Source: Zavarzinia compransoris
Lineage (GTDB): Bacteria > Pseudomonadota > Alphaproteobacteria > Zavarziniales > Zavarziniaceae
Length of the DNA: 64,000 nucleotides
NCBI RefSeq assembly: GCF_003173055.1
Contig: NZ_QGLF01000001.1
Coordinates: forward strand, 937,085 to 1,001,084
Reading direction: 5' to 3'
Part shown: positions 1-9,065 of the stretch, one piece after another
Layout of the letters: each line of letters begins with the position of its first letter
Numbering within the stretch: position 1 is the first letter of the stretch
Notes under the pieces: model-generated
Seen by the model: the letters and a program-made list of their open reading frames with translations, nothing else
Told to the model about the DNA's origin: nothing
Databases searched by the model: none
Made by a program: the position numbers and the translations under genes

Positions 1-117
1 CACCGCCGGCATCTTCGCCTTGGCGACCAGGCCGACCAGTTTCTTGACCGGGATCGCCCCCTCGGACAGGGAAAAAGCGGTGTGGACGCGCAAATGCACG
101 AAGCCGGCATGGGCCAT
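1..117 (-). CDS. dnaE: DNA polymerase III subunit alpha, N-terminal fragment
   Basis: The 39 visible codons begin MAHAGFVHLRVHTAFSLSEG and continue with a lysine-rich stretch (IPVKKLVGLVAKAKMPAV). This matches the start of the PHP domain of the replicative polymerase alpha subunit, whose FVHLRVHSAYSLLEGA-type opening is distinctive. The ATG at 117-115 is the only sensible start; the gene runs off the left edge. It lies 37 bp downstream of lolD in the same direction, and lolC-lolD-dnaE is a common alphaproteobacterial order. Only about 3 percent of the protein is visible, so nothing can be said about its integrity. Confidence 0.85.
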   Translation of the reverse strand, partial: MAHAGFVHLRVHTAFSLSEGAIPVKKLVGLVAKAKMPAV

Positions 118-154
118 GAAAAGACTCTCCTGAACGAGCCCGATCTTAAGCCAT

Positions 155-835
155 TCAGGCCGGGATCAAACGCCCTTCGTGCATGGTGACCGTGCGGGTC
201 ATGCGCGCCGCCAGCGCCGGATTATGGGTGGCGATCAGGGCCGACAGGCCCTCGTCCCGGACCAGGTGCAGCAATTCCCCGAACACGAGATCGGCCGTGC
301 GCTCGTCCAGATTGCCGGTCGGCTCGTCCGCCAGCAGGACCTTCGGCCGGTTGGCCAGGGCCCGGACGATGGCGACCCGCTGCTGTTCCCCGCCCGACAG
401 TTTCGCCGGGCGATGCCCGGCCCGGGGCGACAGGCCGACCTTGGCCAGCAATTCGTCCGCCCGCTGCCGGGCCCGGCCCTTGCCCGTGCCCGCGATCAAT
501 TGCGGCATCATGACGTTTTCGAGCGCGGTGAATTCCGGCAGCAGGTGGTGAAACTGATAGACGAAACCGAGCCGGGACAGGCGCAGCCGCGTCCGCTCCT
601 TGTCCGACAGGTCGCCGGCCGCGGTGCCGACGACGACGACCTTGCCCGCGGTCGGCCGTTCCAGCAGGCCGGCGATATGCAGCAAGGTCGACTTGCCGGT
701 GCCGGACGGGCCGACCAGGGCGACGATCTCGCCCGGGTGCAGGGTGAGATCGACCCCGCGCAACACGTCCAGCCGCTCCGCCCCCTGGATGAAGGTGCGG
801 GTGATGCCTTGAAGGTGCAGGCTCGGCTCACTCAT
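155..835 (-). CDS. lolD: Lipoprotein-releasing ABC transporter ATPase LolD
   Basis: This 226-residue ABC ATPase powers release of outer-membrane lipoproteins from the inner membrane to the chaperone LolA, working under the LolC/E membrane subunits. Visible motifs are Walker [10 protein letters not shown] (42-50), the Q-loop region [14 protein letters not shown] (from 91), signature LSGGEQQR (146-153) and Walker B with D-loop [11 protein letters not shown] (167-177). The [15 protein letters not shown] segment is typical of the LolD branch rather than of MacB exporters. It overlaps the lolC-type gene by 8 bp, which indicates translational coupling. Length and motifs are complete. Confidence 0.93.
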   Translation of the reverse strand: MSEPSLHLQGITRTFIQGAERLDVLRGVDLTLHPGEIVALVGPSGTGKSTLLHIAGLLERPTAGKVVVVGTAAGDLSDKERTRLRLSRLGFVYQFHHLLPEFTALENVMMPQLIAGTGKGRARQRADELLAKVGLSPRAGHRPAKLSGGEQQRVAIVRALANRPKVLLADEPTGNLDERTADLVFGELLHLVRDEGLSALIATHNPALAARMTRTVTMHEGRLIPA

Positions 836-2069
836 GGCGCAGCGCCTCCACCGGGTCGAGCCGGGCCGCCCGCCACGAGGGATAGAGCGTGGCCAGGAAC
901 GACAGGGCGAAGCCCATGGCGACCACGGTCGCGACCTCGCCCACCTCCATCTTTGCCGGAATGCGCGACAGGAAATAGATCTCGTCCGGGAACAGCCGCG
1001 CCCCCGTCAGGCTTTGCAGGAACTGGCGGATCGCCTCGATATTGTCGCAGAACAGCACGCCGAGGGCGAAGCCGCCCAGCGTGCCGATGACGCCGATCGA
1101 GGCGCCGCAGATCAGGAACACGCGCATGATCGCGCCCCGTGTCGCCCCCATGGTGCGCAGGATGGCGATGCCCCTGCCCTTGTCCTTCACCAGCATGATC
1201 AGGGACGAGATGATATTGAAGGCGGCCACCACGATGATCAGGGTCAGGATCAGGAACATCACGTTGCGCTCGACCGCCAGCGCGCCGAAGAAGGTGGCGT
1301 TCAGCACCTGCCAGGTCACCGTCCGCAGGCCCGGCGCCAGCCCCTTGAGCTTCAGGGCGACGTCATTGGACAGGTCCGGGTTCCGCAGCATGACCTCGAT
1401 CGCCGAAACCCCGGCCCCGGTGCGGAAGAAGGCGCGGGCATGGTCGATCGGCATGAAGACGAAGGTGCCGTCATATTCCGCCATGCCCAGGCTGAACAGG
1501 CCGACCACCCGGTAAGCCTTCATGCGCGGCGTGGTGCCGACCACGGTCGCGGTGCCGTTGGGCGACAGGATGGTCACCGTGTCGCCGACATTGACGCCCA
1601 TGCGTTCGGCCATGCGGTTGCCGATCATCACCACGTCGTCGCCCTCGAAGTCGTCGATGGTGCCGGCGACGATATTGTCGGCGACCAGCGGCAGGCGCGC
1701 GAGATCGGCCTTGGACAGGCCGCGCACCAGGCCGCCGCCGGCCTGGCCCCGGGCCGTCACCATCACCTGCGCCTCGACCATGGGCATGGCCGAGACGACC
1801 TCGGGCAGGGTTTCGAACTTGAGCGCCAGCCCCTCGTAATCCATCACCGGCCCGACCTGGGACTGGACGATGACATGGCCGTTGATGCCCAGGATGCGGC
1901 CCATCAACTCGGCCCGGAAGCCGTTCATCACCGCCATCACGATGATCAGGGTGGCGACCCCGAGGCCGATCCCGAGCAGGGAGAACCAGGCGATGATCGA
2001 GATGAAGCCTTCCTGGCGCCTGGCCCGCAGGTAGCGCCCGGCCAGCATCCATTCGAAGCGACGGAACAT
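828..2069 (-). CDS. lolC: Lipoprotein-releasing system permease LolC/LolE
   Basis: A 413-residue inner-membrane permease of the LolC/LolE family. The N-terminal cytoplasmic segment ([22 protein letters not shown]) is the family hallmark. One membrane span follows at about 22-45, then a periplasmic domain to about 265, then three spans to the end, closing with the conserved [15 protein letters not shown]. Many alphaproteobacteria carry one such gene whose product replaces separate LolC and LolE, and only one is seen here. It precedes lolD in transcription with an 8-bp overlap. The choice between the symbols lolC and lolE is by convention. Confidence 0.9.
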   Translation of the reverse strand: MFRRFEWMLAGRYLRARRQEGFISIIAWFSLLGIGLGVATLIIVMAVMNGFRAELMGRILGINGHVIVQSQVGPVMDYEGLALKFETLPEVVSAMPMVEAQVMVTARGQAGGGLVRGLSKADLARLPLVADNIVAGTIDDFEGDDVVMIGNRMAERMGVNVGDTVTILSPNGTATVVGTTPRMKAYRVVGLFSLGMAEYDGTFVFMPIDHARAFFRTGAGVSAIEVMLRNPDLSNDVALKLKGLAPGLRTVTWQVLNATFFGALAVERNVMFLILTLIIVVAAFNIISSLIMLVKDKGRGIAILRTMGATRGAIMRVFLICGASIGVIGTLGGFALGVLFCDNIEAIRQFLQSLTGARLFPDEIYFLSRIPAKMEVGEVATVVAMGFALSFLATLYPSWRAARLDPVEALRHE

Positions 2070-2102
2070 GCCTTACTCCCTGTGCCCGTGTGGGATGGTA
2101 TT

Positions 2103-2204
2103 CCCCTCACCCTAACCCTCTCCCTGCAAGCGGGGCGAGGGAACCGGCCCCGCGCTGCCCCACCTCCCTCGCCCCGCTTGCGGGGAGAGGCCCGGGGTGA
2201 GGGG
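2103..2204. repeat. REP-like inverted repeat between lolC and proS
   Basis: Two 40-bp arms (2103-2142 and 2165-2204) are inverted copies matching at 35 of 40 positions and separated by 22 bp. Each arm reads like the widespread CCCTCACCCTAACCCTCTCC intergenic palindrome of proteobacteria. The stem lies between proS (upstream in transcription) and lolC. It could attenuate or stabilise the transcript; it has no T-tract typical of a terminator. Confidence 0.85.
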
Positions 2205-2220
2205 CGCGAAGCGCAGCCGG

Positions 2221-3537
2221 TCAGCCGAGCGCCGCCGCCACCTGATCGATCGCCACTTCGCGCCGCTCGCCGGTCTTGCGGTTCTTGACCTCGACGATGC
2301 CGTTGGCAAGGCCGCGCGGCCCGACATGGACCTGCCAGGGCAGGCCGATCAGATCGGCGGTCGCGAACTTCGAGCCGGCGCGTTCCGCCGTATCGTCGTA
2401 CAGCGTCTCGATCCCGGCGGCTTCGAGCTGGGCATAGAGCTTGTCGCAGGCCGCATCCACGGTGGCATCGCCCGACTTCAGGTTGATCAGGGCGACCTTG
2501 AAGGGGGCGACGCTTTCCGGCCAGATGATGCCGTTGTCGTCGTGGCTGGCCTCGATGATGGCGCCGATCAGGCGCGACACGCCGATGCCGTAGGAACCCA
2601 TCTCCAGGTCCACCGGCTCGCCGTTCGGGCCGGCGACGACGGCGCCCATGGGCTTCGAATATTTCGTGCCGAAATAGAAGATATGGCCGACCTCGATGCC
2701 GCGCGCCGCGATCCGCTTTTCAGCCGGAACATCGGCCTCGAAGCGGGCTTCGTCGTGCTTCTCGTCGGTCGCGGCGTAAAGCCCGGTCCAGCGCTCGATG
2801 ATCGGGCCAAGATCGCCCTCGAAATCGATCTCCTGGCCCAGGATGTCGTAGTCGACCAGGTCCCCATGGCAGAAGACGGCGCTTTCGCCGGTCTCGGCCA
2901 GGATGATGAATTCATGGCTCATGTCGCCGCCGATCGGGCCGGTGTCGGCCGCCATCGGGATCGCCTTCAGGCCCAGGCGGGCATAGGTGCGCAGATAGGC
3001 GACGAACATCTTCTCATAGGCCTTGCGGGCGCCGGCCTTGTCGATGTCGAAGGAATAGGCGTCCTTCATCAGGAATTCGCGGCCGCGCATCACGCCGAAG
3101 CGGGGGCGCACCTCGTCGCGGAACTTCCACTGGATGTGATAGAGGTTCCGCGGCAGGTCGCGGTAGGACTTGATGCTGTCGCGGACGATCGCGGTGATCA
3201 GTTCCTCGTTGGTCGGGCCGTAGAGCATCTCGCGCTCGTGGCGGTCGGTGATGCGCAGCATCTCCTTGCCATAGGCATCATAGCGGCCCGATTCCCGCCA
3301 CAGGTCGGCCGACTGGATGGTCGGCATCAGCAGTTCGATGGCGCCGGCCCGGTTCTGCTCCTCGCGCACGATGCGCTCGATATTGCGCAGCACCTTGAGC
3401 CCCAGCGGCAGCCAGGAATAGATGCCGGCGGCCGACTGGCGCACCAGTCCGGCGCGCAGCATCAGGCGGTGGGAGACGATCTGGGCCTCGGCCGGGTTTT
3501 CCCGGAGCGTGGGCAGGAAATAGCGGGACAGACGCAT
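2221..3537 (-). CDS. proS: Prolyl-tRNA synthetase (short bacterial form)
   Basis: A class II aminoacyl-tRNA synthetase that charges tRNA-Pro. Starting at the ATG at 3537 gives [19 protein letters not shown] and 438 residues, the normal size of the compact alphaproteobacterial form that lacks the large editing insertion. Visible class II motifs include [20 protein letters not shown] (motif 1), the [21 protein letters not shown] region (motif 2) and [14 protein letters not shown] (motif 3). The C-terminal anticodon-binding domain contains [15 protein letters not shown]. An in-frame extension of 29 codons upstream exists but lacks conservation features. It sits between the DUF1467 gene and lolC, a common order in the class. 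Confidence 0.95.
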   Translation of the reverse strand: MRLSRYFLPTLRENPAEAQIVSHRLMLRAGLVRQSAAGIYSWLPLGLKVLRNIERIVREEQNRAGAIELLMPTIQSADLWRESGRYDAYGKEMLRITDRHEREMLYGPTNEELITAIVRDSIKSYRDLPRNLYHIQWKFRDEVRPRFGVMRGREFLMKDAYSFDIDKAGARKAYEKMFVAYLRTYARLGLKAIPMAADTGPIGGDMSHEFIILAETGESAVFCHGDLVDYDILGQEIDFEGDLGPIIERWTGLYAATDEKHDEARFEADVPAEKRIAARGIEVGHIFYFGTKYSKPMGAVVAGPNGEPVDLEMGSYGIGVSRLIGAIIEASHDDNGIIWPESVAPFKVALINLKSGDATVDAACDKLYAQLEAAGIETLYDDTAERAGSKFATADLIGLPWQVHVGPRGLANGIVEVKNRKTGERREVAIDQVAAALG

Positions 3538-3918
3538 GGCGGATTTCTCGTTGATCAGGCGGCGAAGGTAGGGAAAACGGCGCGGTCGCGCAATCGCCTG
3601 ACCGTGGAAATCATGCCGTGCCAATGCCGGCCCCTGCCCCCGCGGCGAATCGCCTCTCCCTAGACTTTAGTATGAGGCCAACAGTATATATTCGGACACT
3701 CGTCCAGATTCTGCCCTCCCTTTAGCCTCTTTAAGGGGCATGTTGCACTTTTTCGGAGCATCCATGACGAAAGCGCGTGACTCCCATGCGGGAGTTGAGT
3801 AGCATCCCTGTCACCAAAGAGGGGGTCGATAGACCCGCCCAAGTTTAGGGAGGAAGCGCCTTCGGGCATCAAGGCCAGCCATAATGGCCAACCGAAAGTG
3901 CGACTGTGCAGCGTTGTG

Positions 3919-3946
3919 CAAGGCCCTACGGGGCCTTGTGCCTTTT
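3919..3946 (+). terminator. Terminator-like hairpin with UACG tetraloop
   Basis: A perfect 8-bp stem (3919-3926 with 3931-3938) encloses a TACG loop closed by C-G, which makes an extra-stable UNCG tetraloop in RNA. It is followed by TGCCTTTT. On the opposite strand no T-tract follows, so the direction is +. No annotated gene ends here, which is why a small RNA is suspected. Confidence 0.5.
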
Positions 3947-4133
3947 CTGGCCCCTGCCGTCACGAGCGCTGCCCCCGATTCCCCCTCATGCTCCTGTTTT
4001 CTCCGCCATCGGCCCCTCACGACCGCCGGCACGCGGCCCCATGCATATATTGCACCGCGCAATAGCAAGGTTTTTTGCAGTATTCAGCACCATTCTCGGC
4101 GCTTGAATTTTAATCCCGAAAAAATGCGCCGAA

Positions 4134-4161
4134 TTGATCCGAGTGAACTACTTCATATTTA
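4134..4161 (+). promoter_or_regulatory. Candidate sigma70-type promoter for the secreted protein gene
   Basis: TTGATC (4134-4139) and TATTTA (4156-4161) are 16 bp apart in an AT-rich patch upstream of the gene starting at 4258. This is a consensus-based guess only; it would leave a leader of about 90 nt. Confidence 0.35.
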
Positions 4162-4257
4162 CGGCTTTATATTTTGCGGCAATTTTAGGGCGTGCAGGAT
4201 GCACATCTGCGGATCGCCATCGTGGGATCCGAGAGAGAAATCGGAAAAGAGAAGAAA

Positions 4258-4593
4258 ATGCGTCTATCCACCATCCTCCGGGGCGGAATAGTCGTTGCTT
4301 GCACTGCCTTCGCCAGCGGAACCGCGCTGGCCGAGGATCTGGCCTTCACGCTGAAGAATGCGACCGGCGTGGCGGTGACCGAATTCTATCTCTCGCCCAG
4401 CAACGTCAACAATTGGGAAGAGAATCTCCTGGGCAACGATACGCTGTCGGCCGGCGACAGCATCCAGGTCACCGTCGCCGACGGCCGGGCGACCTGCGTC
4501 TATGACATCAAGACCGTCTTCAAGGACGGCTCCAACGTCGACGACCGCGCGATCAATCTGTGCGAACTGGGCAGCTACACGGTTCACGAATAA
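4258..4593 (+). CDS. Small exported protein of unknown function
   Basis: A 111-residue protein with a clear Sec signal: MRLSTILRGGIVVACTAF followed by an ASGTALA-type cleavage site near residue 25. The mature part has the pattern FTLKNATGVAVTEFYLSPSNVNNWEENLLG, then a Cys in GRATCVYDIKTVF and another in INLCELGSYTVHE, so one disulfide is possible. The pattern recalls a family of small alphaproteobacterial periplasmic proteins that databases sometimes mislabel argininosuccinate lyase; no enzyme function is implied. The ATG at 4258 is chosen because it opens the signal peptide and is preceded by AGAGAAGAAA. It is transcribed opposite to its neighbours and appears monocistronic. Confidence 0.75.
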   Translation: MRLSTILRGGIVVACTAFASGTALAEDLAFTLKNATGVAVTEFYLSPSNVNNWEENLLGNDTLSAGDSIQVTVADGRATCVYDIKTVFKDGSNVDDRAINLCELGSYTVHE

Positions 4594-4604
4594 GCATGCA
4601 GGGG

Positions 4605-4631
4605 GCGCGCCGCCGGGACGTGGCGGCGCGC
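4605..4631 (+). terminator. GC hairpin after the exported protein gene
   Basis: A perfect 10-bp stem GCGCGCCGCC/GGCGGCGCGC with a 7-nt loop lies 11 bp past the stop codon. There is no T-tract, so its efficiency as an intrinsic terminator is uncertain. It also faces the end of the convergent DUF1467 gene. Confidence 0.5.
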
Positions 4632-4656
4632 TTCCGCCGGGGGCCCGGCGGCCGCC

Positions 4657-4917
4657 TCAGTTCGCCTCGATGAAGGCGCGGAAGCCCACGAGGTCGTATT
4701 CGACCACCACCGAGAAGACCGCCAGCAGAACCAGGGTGATCCCGGTCGTGATCAGGGCCTTCAGCCCCAGGCGCGGGGTATGGGGAATCCCCCCGGGAAC
4801 GCCGGTCACGCGCTCGACCCGGTCTTCCTCGTGGCTGCGCACGCCCCAGGGCAGGACGGCAAAGAACACCAGCCACCAGGTGATCGAGAAAAAGACGATA
4901 CCGCCGATGATGGTCAT
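4657..4917 (-). CDS. DUF1467 family small membrane protein
   Basis: An 86-residue protein with two membrane spans: about 3-24 (IIGGIVFFSITWWLVFFAVLP) and about 53-72 (LITTGITLVLLAVFSVVVEY). The intervening PWGVRSHEEDRVERVTGVPGGIPHTPRLGLKA segment is the DUF1467 signature, with the conserved LPWGVRS motif. Function is unknown. Families of this type are usually encoded next to proS or rnj in alphaproteobacteria, as here, which supports the assignment by context. The ATG at 4917 gives a full-length family member. Confidence 0.85.
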   Translation of the reverse strand: MTIIGGIVFFSITWWLVFFAVLPWGVRSHEEDRVERVTGVPGGIPHTPRLGLKALITTGITLVLLAVFSVVVEYDLVGFRAFIEAN

Positions 4918-4954
4918 GCTGCTGTCACCGCCATTGATGAGGACGGCCGCACGT

Positions 4955-5059
4955 TAGAGCATCTTCAGGCGAAGTGGAAACCGGTTCGCCGTCTGAAGAT
5001 GCGTAAAATCAAAGCAGTAGAGCGTGTTCGGAATGACGGTCATTCCGAACACGCTCTAG
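4955..5059. repeat. Two-hairpin intergenic palindromic element
   Basis: The element starts and ends with TAGAGC/GCTCTA. Its first half is an imperfect hairpin (GCATCTTCAG...CTGAAGATGC, about 4959-5002) containing GTGGAAACCGGTTCGCC. Its second half is a perfect 19-bp palindrome (5018-5036 with 5040-5058). The first half resembles an intergenic palindrome I know from many alphaproteobacterial genomes. It lies between rnj and the DUF1467 gene, so it could also help end the long leftward transcript. Confidence 0.8.
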
Positions 5060-5124
5060 GCATTCCGGCCGCCGCGGGCAAGCCGCGCGGTCCTGAGGCA
5101 TTCCGCCGCCGCCTCTCATGGCTG

Positions 5125-6819
5125 TCAGCCCCGCAGGCGGATGACCTGAACATCGGTGACCGGCTTCCGGCCGGTCAGGCGGTGGGCGGCTTTCCGCGCG
5201 GCCATGCGCGCGGCTTCGGCCATGGTGTCGGCATCGGCGCCCTTGCCGCGCGGCAGGGCGGCGGCGACCGCCTCGGCGATCTCCTCGGCCAGATCGGCCT
5301 CCTCGTCCTCGGCCAGGCCGGCGAGAACGACCTCCGGATCCGCCGCCGGCTTGCCCTTGGCGTCGAGCACCAGGGTGACGACGACATGGCCGGCGAAGCT
5401 GATCTTCCGCCGCGCGACGATGGCCGGATCGTCGATGGCGACGATGATCTCGCCGTCGATGGCGAGACGGCCCGATTCCACCTCGCCGATGATCTGGGGC
5501 TCGCCCGGGGCGAGGCGCAGCACGTCGCCATTGGCGATCACCGGGGCATGGCGGACCTGAAGGCTGCGGGCGAAGGCCGCGTGTTCGACCAGGTGGCGGG
5601 CTTCGCCATGGACCGGGACCGCGATCTCCGGCCGCACCCAGCCGTACATTTCGGCCAGTTCATCCCGGTTGGGATGGCCCGAGACATGGATGAAATTGCC
5701 CTTTTCCGTGATCACCCGAACCCCGGCCCGGGCCAGGAGGTTGTGGACCTCGCCCAGGGCCAGTTCGTTGCCCGGAATGATCTTGGACGAGAAGATCGCC
5801 GTATCCCCCTGCCCCAGCGCGATGTGCCGGTGCTCGCCCCGGGCGATGCGGGCGGTGGCGCCCCGCGGCTCGCCCTGGCTGCCGGTGCAGAGGTAGAGCA
5901 CCTTGTCCTTCGGCAGGTATCCCGCCTCGTCCTCGTCCAGGACGGGGGGCAGGTCCAGGAGATAGCCGGTTTCCTTCGCCGCCTCGACCACCCGGTGCAT
6001 GGAGCGCCCGACCAGCACCAGATGGCGGTCGGCGGCGGCGGCGGCGACCCCGATCGAGGCGATGCGCGCGACATTGGAGGCGAAGGTGGTGACCGCCACC
6101 CGCCCGGTCAGCGGGCGGATCATCTCGATCAGGCTGTCCCTGACCGCCGCTTCCGAGCCCGAGGTGCCGGGCGAGAACACATTGGTCGAATCGCAGACCA
6201 TGGCCAGGACGCCGCCGGTGCCCAGTTCCTCCAGCCGCCGGGCATCCGCCGTCGGGCCGACCAGGGGTTCGGGGTCCAGTTTCCAGTCGCCGGTATGAAG
6301 CACGGTGCCGAGGCTCGTGGTGATCGCCACCGCATTCGGTTCGGGAATCGAATGGGTCAGGGTCACCAGTTCGCAGGCGAAGGGGCCAAGCTCGACCCGC
6401 CCGTTCATGGGCAGGATGTTCAGTTCCGCTTCCCGTTCGAGCCCCACTTCCTTCAGCTTGCGCCGCACCAGGGCGGCGGTGAAGGGGGTGGCATAGATCG
6501 GGCAGCGCAGCCGGTCCCAGAGATAGGGTACGGCGCCGATATGATCCTCATGGGCATGGGTCAGCACCAGGGCGATCAGATCCTCGCGCCGCTCCTCGAT
6601 GAAGGCGGGATCGGGCAGGACCAGGTCGATGCCCGGCAGGCGCTCGTCAGCGAAGGTGACGCCGAGATCCAGCATCAGCCATTTGCCGGCATGGCCGTAG
6701 AGGTTCAGGTTCATGCCGATCTCGCCCGAACCGCCCAGCGGCACGAACAGCAATTCGTCCGCCCGGGGGCGGCGGTCGAACAATCGGGGCGCGGCGGCAG
6801 CGGGGGGACGGCGGCTCAA
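5125..6819 (-). CDS. rnj: Ribonuclease J
   Basis: A 564-residue metallo-beta-lactamase/beta-CASP nuclease for RNA 5'-end processing and decay, common in alphaproteobacteria. The N-terminal part contains LGGSGEIGMNLNLYGHAGKWLMLDLG, then the zinc motif THAHEDHIGAVPYLW and HTGDWKLDPEP. The beta-CASP part holds VCDSTNVFSPGTSGSE and GSQGEPRGA, followed by HVSGHPNRDELAEMYGWVRPEIAVPVHGEARH. Length fits the family. It overlaps the upstream birA by 4 bp, so the two are probably co-translated. The type III pantothenate kinase gene often found between them is absent. Confidence 0.93.
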   Translation of the reverse strand: MSRRPPAAAAPRLFDRRPRADELLFVPLGGSGEIGMNLNLYGHAGKWLMLDLGVTFADERLPGIDLVLPDPAFIEERREDLIALVLTHAHEDHIGAVPYLWDRLRCPIYATPFTAALVRRKLKEVGLEREAELNILPMNGRVELGPFACELVTLTHSIPEPNAVAITTSLGTVLHTGDWKLDPEPLVGPTADARRLEELGTGGVLAMVCDSTNVFSPGTSGSEAAVRDSLIEMIRPLTGRVAVTTFASNVARIASIGVAAAAADRHLVLVGRSMHRVVEAAKETGYLLDLPPVLDEDEAGYLPKDKVLYLCTGSQGEPRGATARIARGEHRHIALGQGDTAIFSSKIIPGNELALGEVHNLLARAGVRVITEKGNFIHVSGHPNRDELAEMYGWVRPEIAVPVHGEARHLVEHAAFARSLQVRHAPVIANGDVLRLAPGEPQIIGEVESGRLAIDGEIIVAIDDPAIVARRKISFAGHVVVTLVLDAKGKPAADPEVVLAGLAEDEEADLAEEIAEAVAAALPRGKGADADTMAEAARMAARKAAHRLTGRKPVTDVQVIRLRG

Positions 6820-7610
6820 CGGCCTGCCCCTTCGGTGCCGGGCAGGAAGACGTCGCCCGCCGTCACCGCCCGCACCGCGCCGCTGTCGAGGCGCAGGTCG
6901 AGGGCGCCATCCAGGCGAAGGCCCGAGAACACGCCCTCCAGCGTCTCATGGGCGAGGCGGACGGTGATGCGCTCGCCGAGGCCGGCAGCACGGGCCGCCC
7001 AGGCATCGCGAATGCCGGCGAACCCTTCCCGTTCCCAGACCGTGATCCAATGGGACAGGCGGGGCAGAAAGGCCGCGATCAGGTCGAGGGGGGCAACGGC
7101 CCGCCCCAGGGTCGCGGCGACCGAGGTCGCCGGATAGGGCGTTTCCGCCGGGAAGGCCGCCAGGTTGACGCCGATGCCGATGACCAGGAATTCGAGCCCG
7201 CCGTCGCGGCCGGTCGCCGATTCCAGCAGGATGCCGGCCACCTTGGCCCCGTCGAGCAGGAGATCGTTCGGCCATTTCAGCTGAAAGCGCGGACCGAGCC
7301 CGGTCGCCGCCGACAGGGCGTCATGGGCGGCAAGCGCGGTCGCGAAGGACAGTTCGGCTGCCCGCGCCGGCCCCACCGCCGGCCGCAGCAGGCAGCTGAG
7401 GAACAGGTTGCCCTCGCCCGAGACCCAGGCGCGGCCGCGGCGGCCGCGGCCGGCATGCTGGCGGTCGGCGTAGAGGGCGAGGTCGCCCTCGTCGCCCTGC
7501 TGGGCCCGGCGGCGCGCCTCCTCGTTCGTCGAGTCGAGCTCGGGGAAGTGGAGAACGCGCCAGCCGGCGATCGCGGGTCGTTCGAACCCTGGGTACAGCG
7601 TCTCTGCCAT
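6816..7610 (-). CDS. birA: Biotin--[acetyl-CoA-carboxylase] ligase
   Basis: A 264-residue biotin protein ligase that activates biotin as biotinyl-AMP and transfers it to the carboxyl-carrier protein. Key features are LDSTNEEARR, the biotinyl-AMP loop QHAGRGRRGRAWVS, QLKWPNDLLLDGAKVAGILLES with the catalytic-domain lysine, and GIGVNLAAFP. No N-terminal helix-turn-helix domain is present, so this is the monofunctional form without the biotin-operon repressor role. It starts 3 bp after nuoN ends and overlaps rnj by 4 bp, making it part of the tail of the nuo transcript. Confidence 0.93.
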   Translation of the reverse strand: MAETLYPGFERPAIAGWRVLHFPELDSTNEEARRRAQQGDEGDLALYADRQHAGRGRRGRAWVSGEGNLFLSCLLRPAVGPARAAELSFATALAAHDALSAATGLGPRFQLKWPNDLLLDGAKVAGILLESATGRDGGLEFLVIGIGVNLAAFPAETPYPATSVAATLGRAVAPLDLIAAFLPRLSHWITVWEREGFAGIRDAWAARAAGLGERITVRLAHETLEGVFSGLRLDGALDLRLDSGAVRAVTAGDVFLPGTEGAGR

Positions 7611-7613
7611 CCG

Positions 7614-9065
7614 TCAGGGCACGAGCGTCTTGGCGGCGACACCGGCCGCCGCCACCAGGGGCGCCGGCGCGATGAAGTAGAGCAGCGTCAGCGCGCCGCT
7701 GACCGTGACCACCAGGCGCGAGGCGAGCGGCAGCGGGGTTTCGAGCGCGCCGGCCGGCGCATCGAAATACATGATCTTCACGACCCGGAGGTAGTAGAAG
7801 GCCGAGACGGCGCTGGCCAGCATACCGATCACCGAGACGACATAGAGCCCCTGCTCGATCGCCGCGATGAAGACATAGAATTTCGCGAAGAAGCCGGCCA
7901 GCGGCGGCACGCCCGCCAACGAGAACATGAAGGCGGCCATGACGAAGGCGAGCCACGGATGGCTGCGGCCGAGGCCGGCGAAATCGGCGATCGTCTCTAC
8001 CGGCTTGCCGTCTTTCCGCATCAGCAGGATGACGCCGAAGGTGCCGACCGTCATGACGAGATAGATCGCCATATAGATCAGCACGCCGCGGATCCCCTGC
8101 TCGCCCCCGGCGGCCAGCCCGACCAGGGCATAGCCGACGTGGCCGATGGAGGAATAGGCCAGCAGGCGCTTGATATTGCTCTGGCCGATCGCCGCGAAGG
8201 CGCCGAGCAGCATGGACGCCACCGCGACGAAGACGATGATCTGCTGCCATTGCCCCGCGATCTCGCCGAAGGGCGAGACCAGGGTGCGCAGGAACAGGGC
8301 CATAGCCGCCACCTTGGGCGCCGCCGCGAAAAAGGCGGTGACCGGGGTCGGCGAGCCTTCGTAGACGTCCGGCGTCCACATGTGGAAGGGCACGGCCGAA
8401 ACCTTGAAGGCCAGGCCGGCGACCAGGAAGACGATGCCGACGATCAGGCCGATCGAGGCGCCCTTGTCGCCGAGCGCCGCGATGCCCTTGGCGAGATCGG
8501 CGAAATTGGTCGTGCCCGAGAAGCCGTAGATCAGCGAGCAGCCATAGAGCAGCATGCCCGACGACAGCGCGCCGAGGACGAAATACTTGAGCCCCGCCTC
8601 GGTCGACCTGGCATCGTCGCGCAGGAAGGCGGCGAGCACGTAAAGCGCCAGCGATTGCAACTCCAGCCCGACATAGAGCGTGATCAGGTCGTTGGCCGAA
8701 ATCATCAGCAGCATGCCGAGGGTGGCCAGCAGCACCAGCACCGGATACTCGAACTGGTCGGAGCCGGCGCGGCGGAAGAAATCCACCGACATCGGCACGG
8801 CGACCAGGGCGCCGATCAGCACCAGGACCTTCATGAAGCGGCCGAACCCGTCGACCACGACCATGTCGTTGAAGCCCAATTGCTTGGGGCCGCCGCCGCA
8901 GAGCGTCAGCACCAGGACCGCGACCAGCAGGGCGAAGGCCCCGAAACGCACCAGGGCGGCACTGCCCTCGCCCCGATAGGCCCCGACGAGCAGCAGCGCC
9001 AGCGCGCCGCCGGCCAGGAGGAGTTCGGGCAGGATCAGCAGGAGATCCGTCGACAGCGTCGTCAT
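7614..9065 (-). CDS. nuoN: NADH-quinone oxidoreductase subunit N
   Basis: One of the three antiporter-like membrane subunits of complex I, here 483 residues and strongly hydrophobic throughout. It contains the conserved [20 protein letters not shown] region with its essential glutamate, the proton-channel lysine region [28 protein letters not shown], and [19 protein letters not shown]. The start at 9065 ([20 protein letters not shown]) is chosen because its ATG overlaps the nuoM stop codon by one base (TGATG). A longer in-frame extension into nuoM is not needed. It is the last nuo gene, followed directly by birA. Confidence 0.95.
   Translation of the reverse strand: MTTLSTDLLLILPELLLAGGALALLLVGAYRGEGSAALVRFGAFALLVAVLVLTLCGGGPKQLGFNDMVVVDGFGRFMKVLVLIGALVAVPMSVDFFRRAGSDQFEYPVLVLLATLGMLLMISANDLITLYVGLELQSLALYVLAAFLRDDARSTEAGLKYFVLGALSSGMLLYGCSLIYGFSGTTNFADLAKGIAALGDKGASIGLIVGIVFLVAGLAFKVSAVPFHMWTPDVYEGSPTPVTAFFAAAPKVAAMALFLRTLVSPFGEIAGQWQQIIVFVAVASMLLGAFAAIGQSNIKRLLAYSSIGHVGYALVGLAAGGEQGIRGVLIYMAIYLVMTVGTFGVILLMRKDGKPVETIADFAGLGRSHPWLAFVMAAFMFSLAGVPPLAGFFAKFYVFIAAIEQGLYVVSVIGMLASAVSAFYYLRVVKIMYFDAPAGALETPLPLASRLVVTVSGALTLLYFIAPAPLVAAAGVAAKTLVP

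Larger units (their letters stand above)
3538..4257. other. Structured non-coding stretch, possible small RNA
   Basis: This 720-bp gap is less GC-rich than its neighbours and holds no convincing gene. From about 3660 to 3945 it contains a series of short perfect hairpins on the + strand: ACTCCC-ATGC-GGGAGT near 3780-3796, GGGTC-GAT-AGACCC near 3824-3838, and CAAGGCCC-TACG-GGGCCTTG at 3919-3938 followed by TGCCTTTT. That pattern would suit a structured RNA ending in a terminator, but I could not match it to 6S RNA, tmRNA, SRP RNA, RNase P or a known riboswitch. Around 4052-4068 lies a palindrome TATTGC-ACCGC-GCAATA. Confidence 0.45.

Noticed and set aside
834..2288. 484-codon frame on the + strand opposite the lolC-type gene
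   Set aside because: It is antisense to a clearly conserved permease, rich in His, Gln, Asp and Arg, and has no domain. It is a GC-driven shadow; many similar frames lie opposite the nuo, lon, clpX and parE genes.
3660..3872. 70-codon minus-strand frame in the proS upstream gap
   Set aside because: No ribosome site, no family pattern, and it covers the hairpin-rich region that looks like RNA rather than protein-coding DNA.
4134..4505. 123-codon + frame overlapping the small exported protein gene
   Set aside because: It begins with a hydrophobic stretch (VNYFIFTALYFAAILGRAGC) that resembles a lipoprotein signal, but continues as an Arg-rich shadow of the better-supported frame starting at 4258.
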